Below, piece after piece: positions 31,257-40,640 of a DNA stretch of 45,133 bases. Below the pieces are notes generated by a model that was given only the letters and a program-made list of their open reading frames with translations, was not told where the DNA came from and did not search any database. The DNA is from Elusimicrobiota bacterium. Lineage in GTDB: Bacteria; Elusimicrobiota; Elusimicrobia; UBA1565; UBA9628. The stretch covers positions 1 to 45,133 of the forward strand of contig DAIDHI010000015.1 in the NCBI GenBank assembly GCA_027452025.1, in the 5' to 3' direction. The position numbers and the translations under genes were made by a program. Within the stretch, counting starts at the first letter, position 1; each line of letters opens with the position of its first letter.

Positions 31257-32144
31257 ATGAGCCTCCCGCTGCTGATCATCATTGTCAGCGCCGCGTGCCT
31301 GATCGTCGTCTGCTATATGGGCGCCGGCATCATCCTGCATCCCCCGAACATGAGCCGCATGGAGGTGTTTCCGGAGCAATTCGGCCTGCGCTACGAGAAG
31401 GTGTTCTTCAAGACTCGCGACGGGCTGGGGCTCAGCGGGTGGTTTCTGCCCGCTCCCGGCGAGGACGCCGACGGCCGCACGATCCTGATGTGCCACGGCT
31501 GGGGCGACAATAAGGGGGAGCTGCTGAAGTTCACGCACTACCTTAACGCGCACGGCTTCAACCTGCTCTACTTCGACTTCCGTTCCCACGGGGAAAGCGA
31601 CGGCGAGATCACCACCATGGGCTATTACGAGGTCATCGATTTCGAGGCGGCCGTGCGTTATCTCAAGGACCAGAAGCCTCATCTGGTCGGCAAGCTCGGC
31701 GTCTTCGGGCTGTCGATGGGCGCCGCCGTCACGGCGATGGCCATGCCCGACCATCCCGAGGTCCGCTGCGCCGTGCTGGAGAGCCCCTTCACCGACTACA
31801 GGCGGGTCGTGCGCCAGTGGGCGTGGAACAACCTCCGCGTTCCTTATTTCCCGCTCATCATCGGCACGCTCTTCTTCCTGCGCTGGCGCGTCGGGCAGGA
31901 GGGCGTCGATGCCTACAGCCCGGTCAACTTCATCAAGAAGATCTCCCCGCGCCCGCTCCTGATGATCGGAGGGGAAGACGACGCCTTGATGAAGGAAAGA
32001 GACGTGCGCCGGCTCTACGCCGCGGCGGGCGACCCCAAACAGCTCTGGATCATCCCCGAAGCGACGCACGCCAAGTGCTACCAGGCGGGCGGGCTCGAAT
32101 ACGAGACGCGCATCGTGAACTTCTTCAAGCGCCACCTGTCATGA
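31257..32144 (+). CDS. Membrane-anchored alpha/beta hydrolase
   Basis: 295 aa. Residues 4-28 are a signal anchor (LLIIIVSAACLIVVCYMGAGIIL). The alpha/beta hydrolase fold shows HGWGDNKGE (oxyanion region, 80-88), nucleophile S153 in GLSMGAA, Asp in GGEDDALM (~242) and His in EATHAKC (~275). It is related to the BEM46/YqkD-type (S9-like) hydrolases. Its ATGA overlap with panC and position after panB place it in the pantothenate operon, but a direct step in that pathway is not known for this family. Confidence 0.87.
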   Translation: MSLPLLIIIVSAACLIVVCYMGAGIILHPPNMSRMEVFPEQFGLRYEKVFFKTRDGLGLSGWFLPAPGEDADGRTILMCHGWGDNKGELLKFTHYLNAHGFNLLYFDFRSHGESDGEITTMGYYEVIDFEAAVRYLKDQKPHLVGKLGVFGLSMGAAVTAMAMPDHPEVRCAVLESPFTDYRRVVRQWAWNNLRVPYFPLIIGTLFFLRWRVGQEGVDAYSPVNFIKKISPRPLLMIGGEDDALMKERDVRRLYAAAGDPKQLWIIPEATHAKCYQAGGLEYETRIVNFFKRHLS

Positions 32145-33010
32145 AGGTCGTCTCCCGCGCGCGGGAGTTGACGCGCCTGTCCCAGTCGTGGCGCCGGCGG
32201 CGGCAGACGATCGGATTTGTGCCGACGATGGGCGCGCTGCACCGGGGCCACGCCGCGCTCATCGCCCGCGCGCGCAAGGCCTGCGATCGCGTGATCGTCT
32301 CCGTCTTCGTCAACCCGACGCAGTTCGGCCCCGGAGAGGACTTCTCCCGCTATCCGCGCACCTGGGCGGCGGACCGGGGCCTTTGCGCCGAAGCCGGCGT
32401 CGACGCCGTCTTTCACCCTCGGGCGCGGGAGCTTTATCCGGAGGGTTTTCAAACCTTCATCGAGGTCGCCGGGCTTTCCGACCGTCTCTGCGGGGCGTCC
32501 CGTCCCGGCCATTTTCGGGGCGTCGCCACTGTGGTCTACCGGCTCTTGAGCATTGCTCGGCCGGACTCGGCTTTCTTCGGAGAGAAGGACTTCCAGCAGC
32601 TCGTGATCATCCGCCGCATGGCCGAGGACCTGGGTCTGCCGGTGCGCATCATCGGCTGCCCGACCGTGCGGGAGAAGGACGGCCTCGCGCTTTCTTCGCG
32701 CAACCGCTACCTGCCCCCCGACCAACATCGCCTAGCGGCCCGCATCTACGCCGCTTTGCGCGCCGGCGCCGAAGCCGCCCGCCTGCGCGGCGCTACACCA
32801 GCGGCCGTAGAGTCCGCGGCCCTCGCTCGGCTGCGAGAAATCCCCGGCGCCGAGGTCGAATATGTCAGCCTCGCCGACGCCGAATCCCTGGGCCCCGCGG
32901 CCTTTTCGCGGCCCATGCGCTTGCTCACGGCCGTCCGGCTGGCGAACACGCGGCTTATCGACAATATCCGCGTGCCCCGGCCGCCTCTCGGGGAAAGCGC
33001 TTCCGATTAG
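32141..33010 (+). CDS. panC: Pantothenate synthetase
   Basis: 289 aa from the ATG at 32141 (overlapping the hydrolase stop). Nucleotidyl-transferase HIGH-like motif MGALHRGHAAL (H34, H37), SVFVNPTQFGPGEDFSRYPR (54-73), FFGEKDFQQL and REKDGLALSSRN (KMSKS-like region) are all present. It joins pantoate and beta-alanine with ATP through a pantoyl-adenylate. panD is not in the window. The last 4 bp overlap the convergent repeat-protein gene. Confidence 0.96.
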   Translation: MKVVSRARELTRLSQSWRRRRQTIGFVPTMGALHRGHAALIARARKACDRVIVSVFVNPTQFGPGEDFSRYPRTWAADRGLCAEAGVDAVFHPRARELYPEGFQTFIEVAGLSDRLCGASRPGHFRGVATVVYRLLSIARPDSAFFGEKDFQQLVIIRRMAEDLGLPVRIIGCPTVREKDGLALSSRNRYLPPDQHRLAARIYAALRAGAEAARLRGATPAAVESAALARLREIPGAEVEYVSLADAESLGPAAFSRPMRLLTAVRLANTRLIDNIRVPRPPLGESASD

Positions 33011-34290
33011 GCGCCGGTCCCGCGCCTGGAAGCCCTGGCGTAGGCAGCTTCGATCATCTCCAGCTCCGACTCGTAGTCGTGCCGGATCAGGTCCCGATCA
33101 CTTTCGTTGGAAATCTCAGTGCTCAGATTCCTAATCCGCGCTTCGAGGGCGGCTTTGGCGGCCTCCAGACTTTTCCCGAAGTCGGCAAGACCCTTCGCCG
33201 AGAACGCGTGGGAACTTCCCCCGGAATTGACGGACCACCAGATGCTCCCGTTGTTATGGTTGCATGCGACCAGGATGGTGTCAGTGCCGTTGAAGCCGAA
33301 GTAAGACAAGTAGATGATCCCGCCTGACTCCCGCACATCCATCAGCCTCAGAGCCGAGACCCTGGGCTCGGGCATCGTATTGACCTCGCCGACGGCGGAC
33401 GGAGAGGTCGAATCGCCCGCACTCGCTCCGGCATAGGCGGCTTCGATCATCTCCAACTCAGACTCGTAGTCGTGCCGGATCAAATCCCGGTCGCTTTCTT
33501 TGGGAATCTCCGTCTCCAGCCCCTCAATCCGCGCCTTGATCGCCCCCTTGGCGGCTTCCAAGCTTTTCCTGAAGTCGGCAAGCCCCCGCGCTGAGAACGC
33601 ATGAGAGTTCCCTCGAGAGTTCATGGACCACCAGATCTTCCCGTTGCTATGGTTGCATGCGACCAGGATAGTGTCATTGCCGTTGAAGCCGAAGTACGAT
33701 AAGTAGATGACCCCGCCTGATTCCCGCACATCCATCAGCCTCAGAGCCGAGACCCTGGGCTCCGGCATCATGTTGACGGGGACCGCAGCCGTCTGCTCGC
33801 TCCCTGCCGAATCAAACTCCCTGCGGCCCTGCGCATAGTCGGCTGAGACGTCGTCGGTGTCACCGGAAGCGGCGGATTCGGCCGCACCCTCGCCATGCCG
33901 CAGGAGCGCCCCTGCTTTCCATTCGAGCGGCCACCGTTGGCCGCGAGCAGCATCGGCGCCTGCTCCTCCGGACCGGGGGGCTCCTTCGCTTCGAGCAGCT
34001 CGGATGGGATCCGAAGCAGCGGCGGCCGCAGCGTGCACAGGGCCGGCTGAATCCATGATCGCTTGGGGAATTGAAGCGGCTTCGGGAGATAAATCAATTG
34101 CGCCCGCCAAAGGCATGGAAAGGCTCGCTCCGGGACTCTCCAAGCGCGCAGACGCCATCGAGCCCTCATCGGCGCCGCCGAGTCCGGGCACGTCCGCAGC
34201 CCGCGCTAACGCCGGGGACAGTAGTGTAAAAACCAAAACGAAGGCGAGCGTTTCCTCAGAAGACGACGCCAAAGCGCCTGCGATTCGCAT
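33007..34290 (-). CDS. Exported protein with two near-identical ~115-aa repeats
   Basis: 427 aa; ATG at 34290 with a strong GGAGGAA upstream. A Sec signal peptide covers ~1-32 (ending SPALARAAD). A low-complexity Ala/Ser/Gly linker (33-170) precedes two copies of one domain, each starting NTMPEPRVSALRLMDV and ending DYESELEMIEAAYA, at ~172-287 and ~303-418. Within each, GIIYLSYFGFNG, ILVACNH and WWSxNS suggest a small beta-rich module, then a charged helix. I know no family name. The copies differ at few residues, so the duplication is recent or kept uniform by conversion. Confidence 0.8.
   Translation of the reverse strand: MRIAGALASSSEETLAFVLVFTLLSPALARAADVPGLGGADEGSMASARLESPGASLSMPLAGAIDLSPEAASIPQAIMDSAGPVHAAAAAASDPIRAARSEGAPRSGGAGADAARGQRWPLEWKAGALLRHGEGAAESAASGDTDDVSADYAQGRREFDSAGSEQTAAVPVNMMPEPRVSALRLMDVRESGGVIYLSYFGFNGNDTILVACNHSNGKIWWSMNSRGNSHAFSARGLADFRKSLEAAKGAIKARIEGLETEIPKESDRDLIRHDYESELEMIEAAYAGASAGDSTSPSAVGEVNTMPEPRVSALRLMDVRESGGIIYLSYFGFNGTDTILVACNHNNGSIWWSVNSGGSSHAFSAKGLADFGKSLEAAKAALEARIRNLSTEISNESDRDLIRHDYESELEMIEAAYARASRRGTGA
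33039..33384 (-). repeat. Tandem repeat unit 2 (C-terminal copy)
   Basis: Encodes the second copy of the domain in the exported protein. Very similar over its whole length to 33431-33777; the period is 393 bp (131 codons). Confidence 0.9.
33431..33777 (-). repeat. Tandem repeat unit 1 (N-terminal copy)
   Basis: Encodes the first copy of the domain. The stretch encoding MPEPRVSALRLMDVRESGG is almost unchanged between copies at DNA level, including silent positions. Confidence 0.9.
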
Positions 34291-34417
34291 GATAGTTCCT
34301 CCAATTTTCAGGTTATTCTATTGAACTGGGCGCTCTCGATGCGTGGGCCAAACGGGTCGAAAACGGTCGAAAGTGGGCCTACCGCGGAATTACCCCCTCG
34401 GGCCGGGCAAACCGGCA

Positions 34418-34446
34418 TTGACAATCGCGACGCCTCTTGTTAGCAT
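34418..34446 (+). promoter_or_regulatory. Sigma70-type promoter of the HAMP/P-type ATPase genes
   Basis: TTGACA (34418-34423), 17-nt spacer, TAGCAT (34441-34446): a perfect -35 and a good -10. The GTG start follows after 10 nt, so the leader is only a few nucleotides. This promoter excludes the longer upstream frame as the true start of the HAMP protein. Confidence 0.75.
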
Positions 34447-34456
34447 CGGCCAAGGC

Positions 34457-34999
34457 GTGAGCTCCTATCAGCGTAAGCAGTTCTGGGTCGATCCTGCCCT
34501 CCAGCTCCAAATCCTCGGCTACGTCCTCGTCCTGGTCACGGCCAGCCTCCTGCTCGTCGCCTTCAGCGTGCTGCGGGGCGTCGCGCAAGCCTCGGCGAGG
34601 TCCAACCAACTCTTCCATTCCATCGATTGGTTCCGCCAAAGCCTGGCGGCCCCGCTCGTCGTCTCCTCCTGCACGGCGATCCTCGCCTGCGGCGTCATCG
34701 CCTTGCTGTGGTCTCATCGCCTCGCCGGGCCGCTGCGCGTTCTTTCGGCGGGCTTTTCGCGCTTGAAGGAAGGCGATCTCTCCGCGACGGTCCGTATCCG
34801 CGCCACCGACACCCATCAGGAGCTCGTGAGGGACTTCGCCCAGGCGCAGGCCGGGCTGCGGGACAGGCTGGCGAACGATCGCCGCCGCCTGGAAGACGTC
34901 CGCCGCCGCCTGCAAGACGCCGCCGGGCGTTCTCCGTCGCCGGAGCTCGAGTCGATCGCGCAGGAGCTGTCCTCCATCCTCTCCGGCTTTAAGCTCTAG
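34457..34999 (+). CDS. HAMP-domain membrane protein
   Basis: 180 aa from the GTG at 34457, set by the promoter just upstream. Two membrane helices (~16-38, LQILGYVLVLVTASLLLVAF; ~62-84) enclose a short periplasmic loop. A HAMP domain follows (~84-135: SHRLAGPLRVLSAGFSRLKEGDLSATVRIR), then a coiled coil (~130-165). No kinase, cyclase or chemotaxis output domain follows, so it resembles a truncated receptor acting as adaptor or signal relay. It ends 1 bp before the metal ATPase gene, which may share its signal. Confidence 0.85.
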   Translation: MSSYQRKQFWVDPALQLQILGYVLVLVTASLLLVAFSVLRGVAQASARSNQLFHSIDWFRQSLAAPLVVSSCTAILACGVIALLWSHRLAGPLRVLSAGFSRLKEGDLSATVRIRATDTHQELVRDFAQAQAGLRDRLANDRRRLEDVRRRLQDAAGRSPSPELESIAQELSSILSGFKL

Positions 35000-35000
35000 C

Positions 35001-36854
35001 GTGCCCGCCAGCGCGCCGCCCGAGCGGGCCTATCGGGGCCTGGAAGCCTACATCGCCGTCTTCTCCGCCGGCGCCATCGTCCTGGCCCTGGTGCTGGAAT
35101 ACGCGCTGCGCCGCCCGGGCGCCCAGATTCCCCTCTACGCGGCGATCATCGCAGGCGGCGCGCCCCTGCTTTTCAAGATCGTCGCGCGGTTCGCTCAAGG
35201 CGAGCTCGGCTCCGATCTTCTGGCCGGCGTCTCGATCGTCACCGCCGCCGCGATGCGCCAGCCGCTCGTCGGCGCCATCCTGGTCCTCATGCTTTCGGGC
35301 GGCGGCGCGCTGGAGGAGTTCGCCGCCCGCCGGGCTTCTTCCGTGCTGGACGCGCTGGCCCGGCGCATGCCCCAACTCGCCCACCGCCGGGTGCCGGGCG
35401 GGCTCGAGGACGTCCCGGTCGAGCGCGTTGCCGTCGCGGACACCCTCGTCGTCCTGCCGCACGAGCTGTGCCCCGTCGACGGGACGGTGGTCGAGGGCCG
35501 CGGCACGATGGACGAGTCGTATCTCACCGGAGAGCCGTTCCAGATCTCGAAGACGCCCGGCTCGCCGGTCCTCTCCGGCGCCGTCAACGGGGAGAGCGCC
35601 CTCACCATCGTGGCAGGCAAGCTGGCGCGCGATTCCCGCTATGCGAGCATCATGGGCGTGATGGCCCAGGCCGACGCCAACCGCCCGCGGCTGCGCCGCC
35701 TGGCCGACCGCCTGGCCGCTTGGTACACGCCGCTGGCCCTGGTCATCGCCGTCGCGGCTTGGCTCGCGTCGTCGAATCCATCCCGCTTCTTGGCGGTGCT
35801 GGTCGTCGCTACGCCCTGCCCGCTGCTGATCGCCATCCCCGTCGCCGTCATCGGTGCGATCTCTCTATCGGCCGCCAGGGGGATCGTCATCAAGGACCCG
35901 ACCGTGCTGGAGAAGATCGAGACCTGCCGCACGGTCATCCTCGATAAGACCGGGACGCTCACCGTCGGACGGCCCACGCTCGTCGAGATCATACCAGCCG
36001 ACGGAGTCGCGGGCGACGAGGCTCTCAGGCTGGCCGCGGGCCTGGAGCGCTATTCCCGGCATCCGCTGGCCGCCGCGGTGCTCGACGCCGCCAGGCAGCG
36101 CGGCCTATCGGCGCCGGCGGCGGCCAACGTCAGCGAGCGCCCGGGCCTCGGCTTGACCGGAACCGTCGACGGCAGGGCGGTCTGGATCACCGGACGCAAA
36201 TCCGCTCCCGAAGAGGCGCGCCGGCTCCTGCCTGCGGCAGCGCAGGGCCTGGAGTGCCTAGTCCTCGTCGACGGCGCCGCGGCGGCCGTCCTGCGCTTTC
36301 GCGATGTCCCCAGGCCGGAAAGCGGAGCCTTCCTCTCGCACCTGTCGCCCACGCATCGGGTGACCCGCCTCATGCTCTTGTCGGGCGACCGCGAGTCGGA
36401 AGTGCGCTATCTGGCCGATCAAGTGGGCATCAAGGAGATCGCCGCGGGAAAATCCCCGGAGGAAAAGCTCGCCATCGTGCGCGAGGAGACGGCCAAAGGC
36501 AGCACCCTCTTCATCGGCGACGGCATCAACGACGCCCCGGCCCTGGCGGCCGCCACGGTGGGCGTCGCCATCGGCGCCGGCAGCGACGTGACCTCTGAGG
36601 CGGCCGGCGCCGTCATCATGACCGCGGAGATCGCCAAGCTCGACGAGCTCATTCACATCGGCCAGCGCATGCGCAAGGTCGCCCTTCAAAGCGCCCTCGG
36701 CGGCATGAGCCTGAGCCTGCTCGGCATGTGCGCCGCGGCGTTCGGGCTCCTTCCCCCCGTCGCCGGCGCCGTGGCCCAGGAGCTCATCGACTTGGCCGCC
36801 GTCCTCAACGCCATCCGCGCCGCGTTCCCGCCAGCGCGGTTGACCGACTTCTGA
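35001..36854 (+). CDS. P1B-type heavy-metal-translocating ATPase
   Basis: 617 aa from a GTG at 35001. P-type ATPase landmarks: TGEP (176-179, actuator), the transmembrane metal motif TPCPLL (271-276), phosphorylation site DKTGTLT (D315), HP motif RHPLAAAVL (~358), and hinge GDGINDAPALAAA (~508-520). About six membrane helices; no N-terminal HMA or CxxC domain, and the motif is TPC rather than CPC, so the metal is uncertain (Co, Cd/Zn or Cu types all have relatives). Exports a transition metal from the cytoplasm. Co-transcribed with the HAMP protein. Confidence 0.92.
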   Translation: MPASAPPERAYRGLEAYIAVFSAGAIVLALVLEYALRRPGAQIPLYAAIIAGGAPLLFKIVARFAQGELGSDLLAGVSIVTAAAMRQPLVGAILVLMLSGGGALEEFAARRASSVLDALARRMPQLAHRRVPGGLEDVPVERVAVADTLVVLPHELCPVDGTVVEGRGTMDESYLTGEPFQISKTPGSPVLSGAVNGESALTIVAGKLARDSRYASIMGVMAQADANRPRLRRLADRLAAWYTPLALVIAVAAWLASSNPSRFLAVLVVATPCPLLIAIPVAVIGAISLSAARGIVIKDPTVLEKIETCRTVILDKTGTLTVGRPTLVEIIPADGVAGDEALRLAAGLERYSRHPLAAAVLDAARQRGLSAPAAANVSERPGLGLTGTVDGRAVWITGRKSAPEEARRLLPAAAQGLECLVLVDGAAAAVLRFRDVPRPESGAFLSHLSPTHRVTRLMLLSGDRESEVRYLADQVGIKEIAAGKSPEEKLAIVREETAKGSTLFIGDGINDAPALAAATVGVAIGAGSDVTSEAAGAVIMTAEIAKLDELIHIGQRMRKVALQSALGGMSLSLLGMCAAAFGLLPPVAGAVAQELIDLAAVLNAIRAAFPPARLTDF

Positions 36855-36867
36855 GCGCGGGCCCCGG

Positions 36868-38712
36868 CTATTTCTGGATCTTGGCCAGAAGCTGCCGCAT
36901 GTCCCGCACGTTGCCGGCTTGATCGGCGGGATCGGCCGGGTGCTTGACGGCCAAGCCCTTCTGCAGGACGGCGACCGCCTTGTCCTTTTCCTGGTTGTGG
37001 AGGTAGGCCTTCGCCAGCGGGACGTAGTTGTCGGTGTAATCCGGGCTCAACTCAACGGCCTGCTCGAACTCCGAGACGGCCTTCTTCTTGTCCCCGCCCA
37101 TGAAGCCCGGCAGCTGCCAGAGGATCTCGCCGAGCACCCGATGGGCGCCGCCGTAAGCCGGATCGAGACGGATCGTCTCCTTCATCTGATCGCGGATGGG
37201 CCCGACCAGCCTCATGGATTTGAAGATGCCCCGGTCCTGACCGATGCGGCCCATCGCCACGCCGAGCCAAAAATGGGCGTCCGCGCTGTTGGGCTCGACG
37301 GCGATCGCTCGGTCCAGGACGCCCTGCGCCCGGCCGAAGTACTTGAGCCGATCCTTCTTGTCCTTGAAAGCCTCGCCCTGCCGGATCAGGCCGCGGCCCT
37401 TGCGCCAGAGAAGGCCCGGCTGCCTGGGATGGGCGGCCAGCGCGGCGTCGAGCAGCCGCTGGCTCTTGGCCAGGTTGTCGTCCTGGTCCCTGTGGAGATA
37501 GAGGGCATCGGCGCGGCGCAGGTCGAGCATCCCGGGCTGGGCGAGCGCCGGCCGCGGCAGCAGCAGCGCGACGGCCGCGGCGGCCGGCAGCGCCAGCTTG
37601 CGCAAGCCGAGCTCGGCGGCCCGCTCGGCCCATCGGGAAGCCTTCGAAAAGGAACTGCGCGGTTCCGCCCCGGCCTCCTTGAACGTCGCCACGGCCGAAA
37701 CTCCCGCGGCTTTCAGCCGGCCGGCGATGCCGGAGTCCCAGTCTCCGCAGACGCAGACGACGGGAACGCCGTTTTCCCGAGCCAAGGCCGCCAGCGCCAA
37801 TGGCGCCTTGCCGTAAAAGCTGGTCTGGTCCATGCACCCCTCCCCGGTGACGACGGCCGACGCTCCGGCGAGGACGCGCTCGGCCTCGATGCGGCCAAGG
37901 ACGTATGCCGCTCCCGCGGCGAGCCTCGCCTTGAGAAACCCCATCAGGCCCGCGCCGAGCCCCCCCGCCGCGCCCGCCCCTGGTATCGCGGCCACGTCCG
38001 CGCCGAGGTCCCGCTTGAGCGCCCCCGCCAGCCGGGAAAGGCCGGCCTCGATGACCGGGATCATTCGCGGCGTCGCGCCTTTTTGCGGCCCGTAGACGCG
38101 CGCCGAGCCTTGCGGTCCCAGCAGCGGGTTCTCGACATCCGTCAAGCCCACGATCTTCACGCCGCGCAGCCGCCTTCTCAGCGCCCCGGCGTCAATGCGC
38201 GCCAGGCCCCGCAGGGCCGCCGCGCCTGCGGCCAGTTCCCGTCCCGATTCGTCCAGAAGCCGGCAGCCCAGCGCCTGCGCCATGCCCGCCCCGCCGTCGC
38301 TGGAGGCGCTGCCTCCCAGCCCGACCAAGACCTGCCTGGCGCCTCGCCGCAGCGCGGCGTCGATGAGCTGGCCCGTGCCGAAGGAGGTGGCCCGCAGCGG
38401 ATCGCGCCGCCCGGGAGGCACGAGGGCCAAGCCCGAGGCGCGCGCCATTTCCACGACGGCGATGCGTCCCGGCAGCCATCCGTAGGAGGCTCGCCGAGGC
38501 TCGCCCAAAGGGCCGCGCACCCGGACATGGAGGCGCTGGCCGCCCAGGTCGGCCGTAAGCGCCTCGATGAGCCCGTCGCCCCCATCGGAGATGGGCAACA
38601 GCGGCGTCTGCGCCCGAGGATAGGCCTTTCGCGCGCCGCGAGCCATGGCGCGCGCCGCCTCGAGGACGTCGAGGCTGCCCTTGAACGCGTTGGGAGCGAT
38701 GACGATCTTCAT
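36868..38712 (-). CDS. Glycerate kinase read through in frame into a secreted TPR protein
   Basis: One uninterrupted frame of 614 aa. Residues 1-368 are a complete type-I (GlxK/GarK-like) glycerate kinase: MKIVIAPNAFKGSL, PISDGGDGLIEAL, FGTGQLIDAAL, GLGGSASSDGGAGM (131-144), GLTDVENPLLG, TGEGCMDQTS (289-298). At the point where such kinases end, a signal-peptide-like stretch appears (370-392, LRKLALPAAAAVALLLPRPALA), then TPR repeats (~395-605). A TTG at 37605 could start the second product as a separate secreted 245-aa protein. Either a true fusion with an internal hydrophobic segment, or two genes whose boundary lost its stop. Kinase function: D-glycerate + ATP to 2- or 3-phosphoglycerate. 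Confidence 0.85.
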   Translation of the reverse strand: MKIVIAPNAFKGSLDVLEAARAMARGARKAYPRAQTPLLPISDGGDGLIEALTADLGGQRLHVRVRGPLGEPRRASYGWLPGRIAVVEMARASGLALVPPGRRDPLRATSFGTGQLIDAALRRGARQVLVGLGGSASSDGGAGMAQALGCRLLDESGRELAAGAAALRGLARIDAGALRRRLRGVKIVGLTDVENPLLGPQGSARVYGPQKGATPRMIPVIEAGLSRLAGALKRDLGADVAAIPGAGAAGGLGAGLMGFLKARLAAGAAYVLGRIEAERVLAGASAVVTGEGCMDQTSFYGKAPLALAALARENGVPVVCVCGDWDSGIAGRLKAAGVSAVATFKEAGAEPRSSFSKASRWAERAAELGLRKLALPAAAAVALLLPRPALAQPGMLDLRRADALYLHRDQDDNLAKSQRLLDAALAAHPRQPGLLWRKGRGLIRQGEAFKDKKDRLKYFGRAQGVLDRAIAVEPNSADAHFWLGVAMGRIGQDRGIFKSMRLVGPIRDQMKETIRLDPAYGGAHRVLGEILWQLPGFMGGDKKKAVSEFEQAVELSPDYTDNYVPLAKAYLHNQEKDKAVAVLQKGLAVKHPADPADQAGNVRDMRQLLAKIQK

Positions 38713-38805
38713 CGGTGCCTGATGTTAACCGATTTAACTAAATTAACTTTTGAACCGATTCGACGAAGAAGTTGAATCAGTTAAATAAGTTAAAGCCAGG
38801 CACCG
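38713..38805. repeat. 93-bp inverted-repeat element (MITE/REP-like)
   Basis: Terminal inverted repeats CGGTGCCTG (38713-38721) and CAGGCACCG (38797-38805) are perfect 9-bp arms. Inside, AT-rich arms built of TTTAACT/TTAACTT-type units continue the pairing with mismatches: roughly 29 of 37 positions per arm pair around a ~19-nt loop. The element is far more AT-rich than its surroundings and fills the gap between the gdhA stop and the glycerate-kinase start almost exactly. It could be a miniature transposable element, a structured RNA, or a large bidirectional terminator. Confidence 0.7.
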
Positions 38806-38811
38806 CTCGGA

Positions 38812-40143
<1,332 letters not shown>

Positions 40144-40155
40144 ATGGGTGGATTC

Positions 40156-40166
40156 TACTATAAAAT
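40156..40166. promoter_or_regulatory. Overlapping divergent -10 boxes for gdhA and the CBM48 gene
   Basis: The string TACTATAAAAT contains TATAGT on the minus strand (40162-40157) for gdhA and TACTAT/TATAAA on the plus strand for the gene at 40182. The 38-bp space between the two starts makes independent expression from both unlikely at once. Confidence 0.4.
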
Positions 40167-40181
40167 GATACGATCCCACTG

Positions 40182-40631
40182 ATGGACCGGAACAAACGGG
40201 CGTTCTGGCTCTTCATTGCGGTCGTATTCCTCGCGGCCTCGATCCCCTCGACGCTCCTGCTTCAGGCGCTCGCTCGGTATCGCAACGCTTTAGCCGGCTT
40301 CGAGCCCCCGGTCTTCAAGCCGATCCAGGTGCGCTTCACGCCCCGCCAGGAGGCGGTTCCGGCGAGCCTGGCGAACCTAGACTTCGCCGCGTTCCGCCTC
40401 AAAGCGCCCAAGGCCAAGGCCGTGGCGCTCATCGGCGACTTCAACGGCTGGAAGGCCGGCACGCTGCCGCTGGCCCGCAAGGCCGCCGGCGACTGGGAGA
40501 TCCTGCTGCCGCTGCCTCCGGGCCGATACCGTTATCTTTTCGTGGTCGACGGCCAGGAGCGTCCGGATCCGGCGGCGAAAGAGAACGAGCCGGTCTCCGG
40601 GCGAACCGCCTCCGTCCGCGTCGTGCGCTAG
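40182..40631 (+). CDS. Membrane-anchored CBM48 (glycogen-binding) protein
   Basis: 149 aa. A signal anchor at ~8-30 (FWLFIAVVFLAASIPSTLLL) is followed by a linker and, at ~65-148, a CBM48/AMPK-beta-type glycogen-binding domain: KAVALIGDFNGWK, GDWEILLPLPPGRYRYLFVVDGQERPDPAAKENE. Such domains bind alpha-1,4-glucans. With no catalytic domain, it may tether glucan or proteins at the membrane or sense glycogen. It diverges from gdhA by 38 bp. The GT4-GH57 genes elsewhere in the window make alpha-glucan a plausible ligand. Confidence 0.85.
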   Translation: MDRNKRAFWLFIAVVFLAASIPSTLLLQALARYRNALAGFEPPVFKPIQVRFTPRQEAVPASLANLDFAAFRLKAPKAKAVALIGDFNGWKAGTLPLARKAAGDWEILLPLPPGRYRYLFVVDGQERPDPAAKENEPVSGRTASVRVVR

Positions 40632-40640
40632 GCGAGAGCG

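Noticed and set aside
33573..34290. Alternative frames through the Ala-rich linker of the exported repeat protein
   Set aside because: The signal peptide, strong GGAGGAA site and repeated domain all fix the minus-strand frame starting at 34290.
36919..38775. 618-codon open frame antisense to the glycerate kinase/TPR gene
   Set aside because: Shadow frame without domains; it also reads through the inverted-repeat element.
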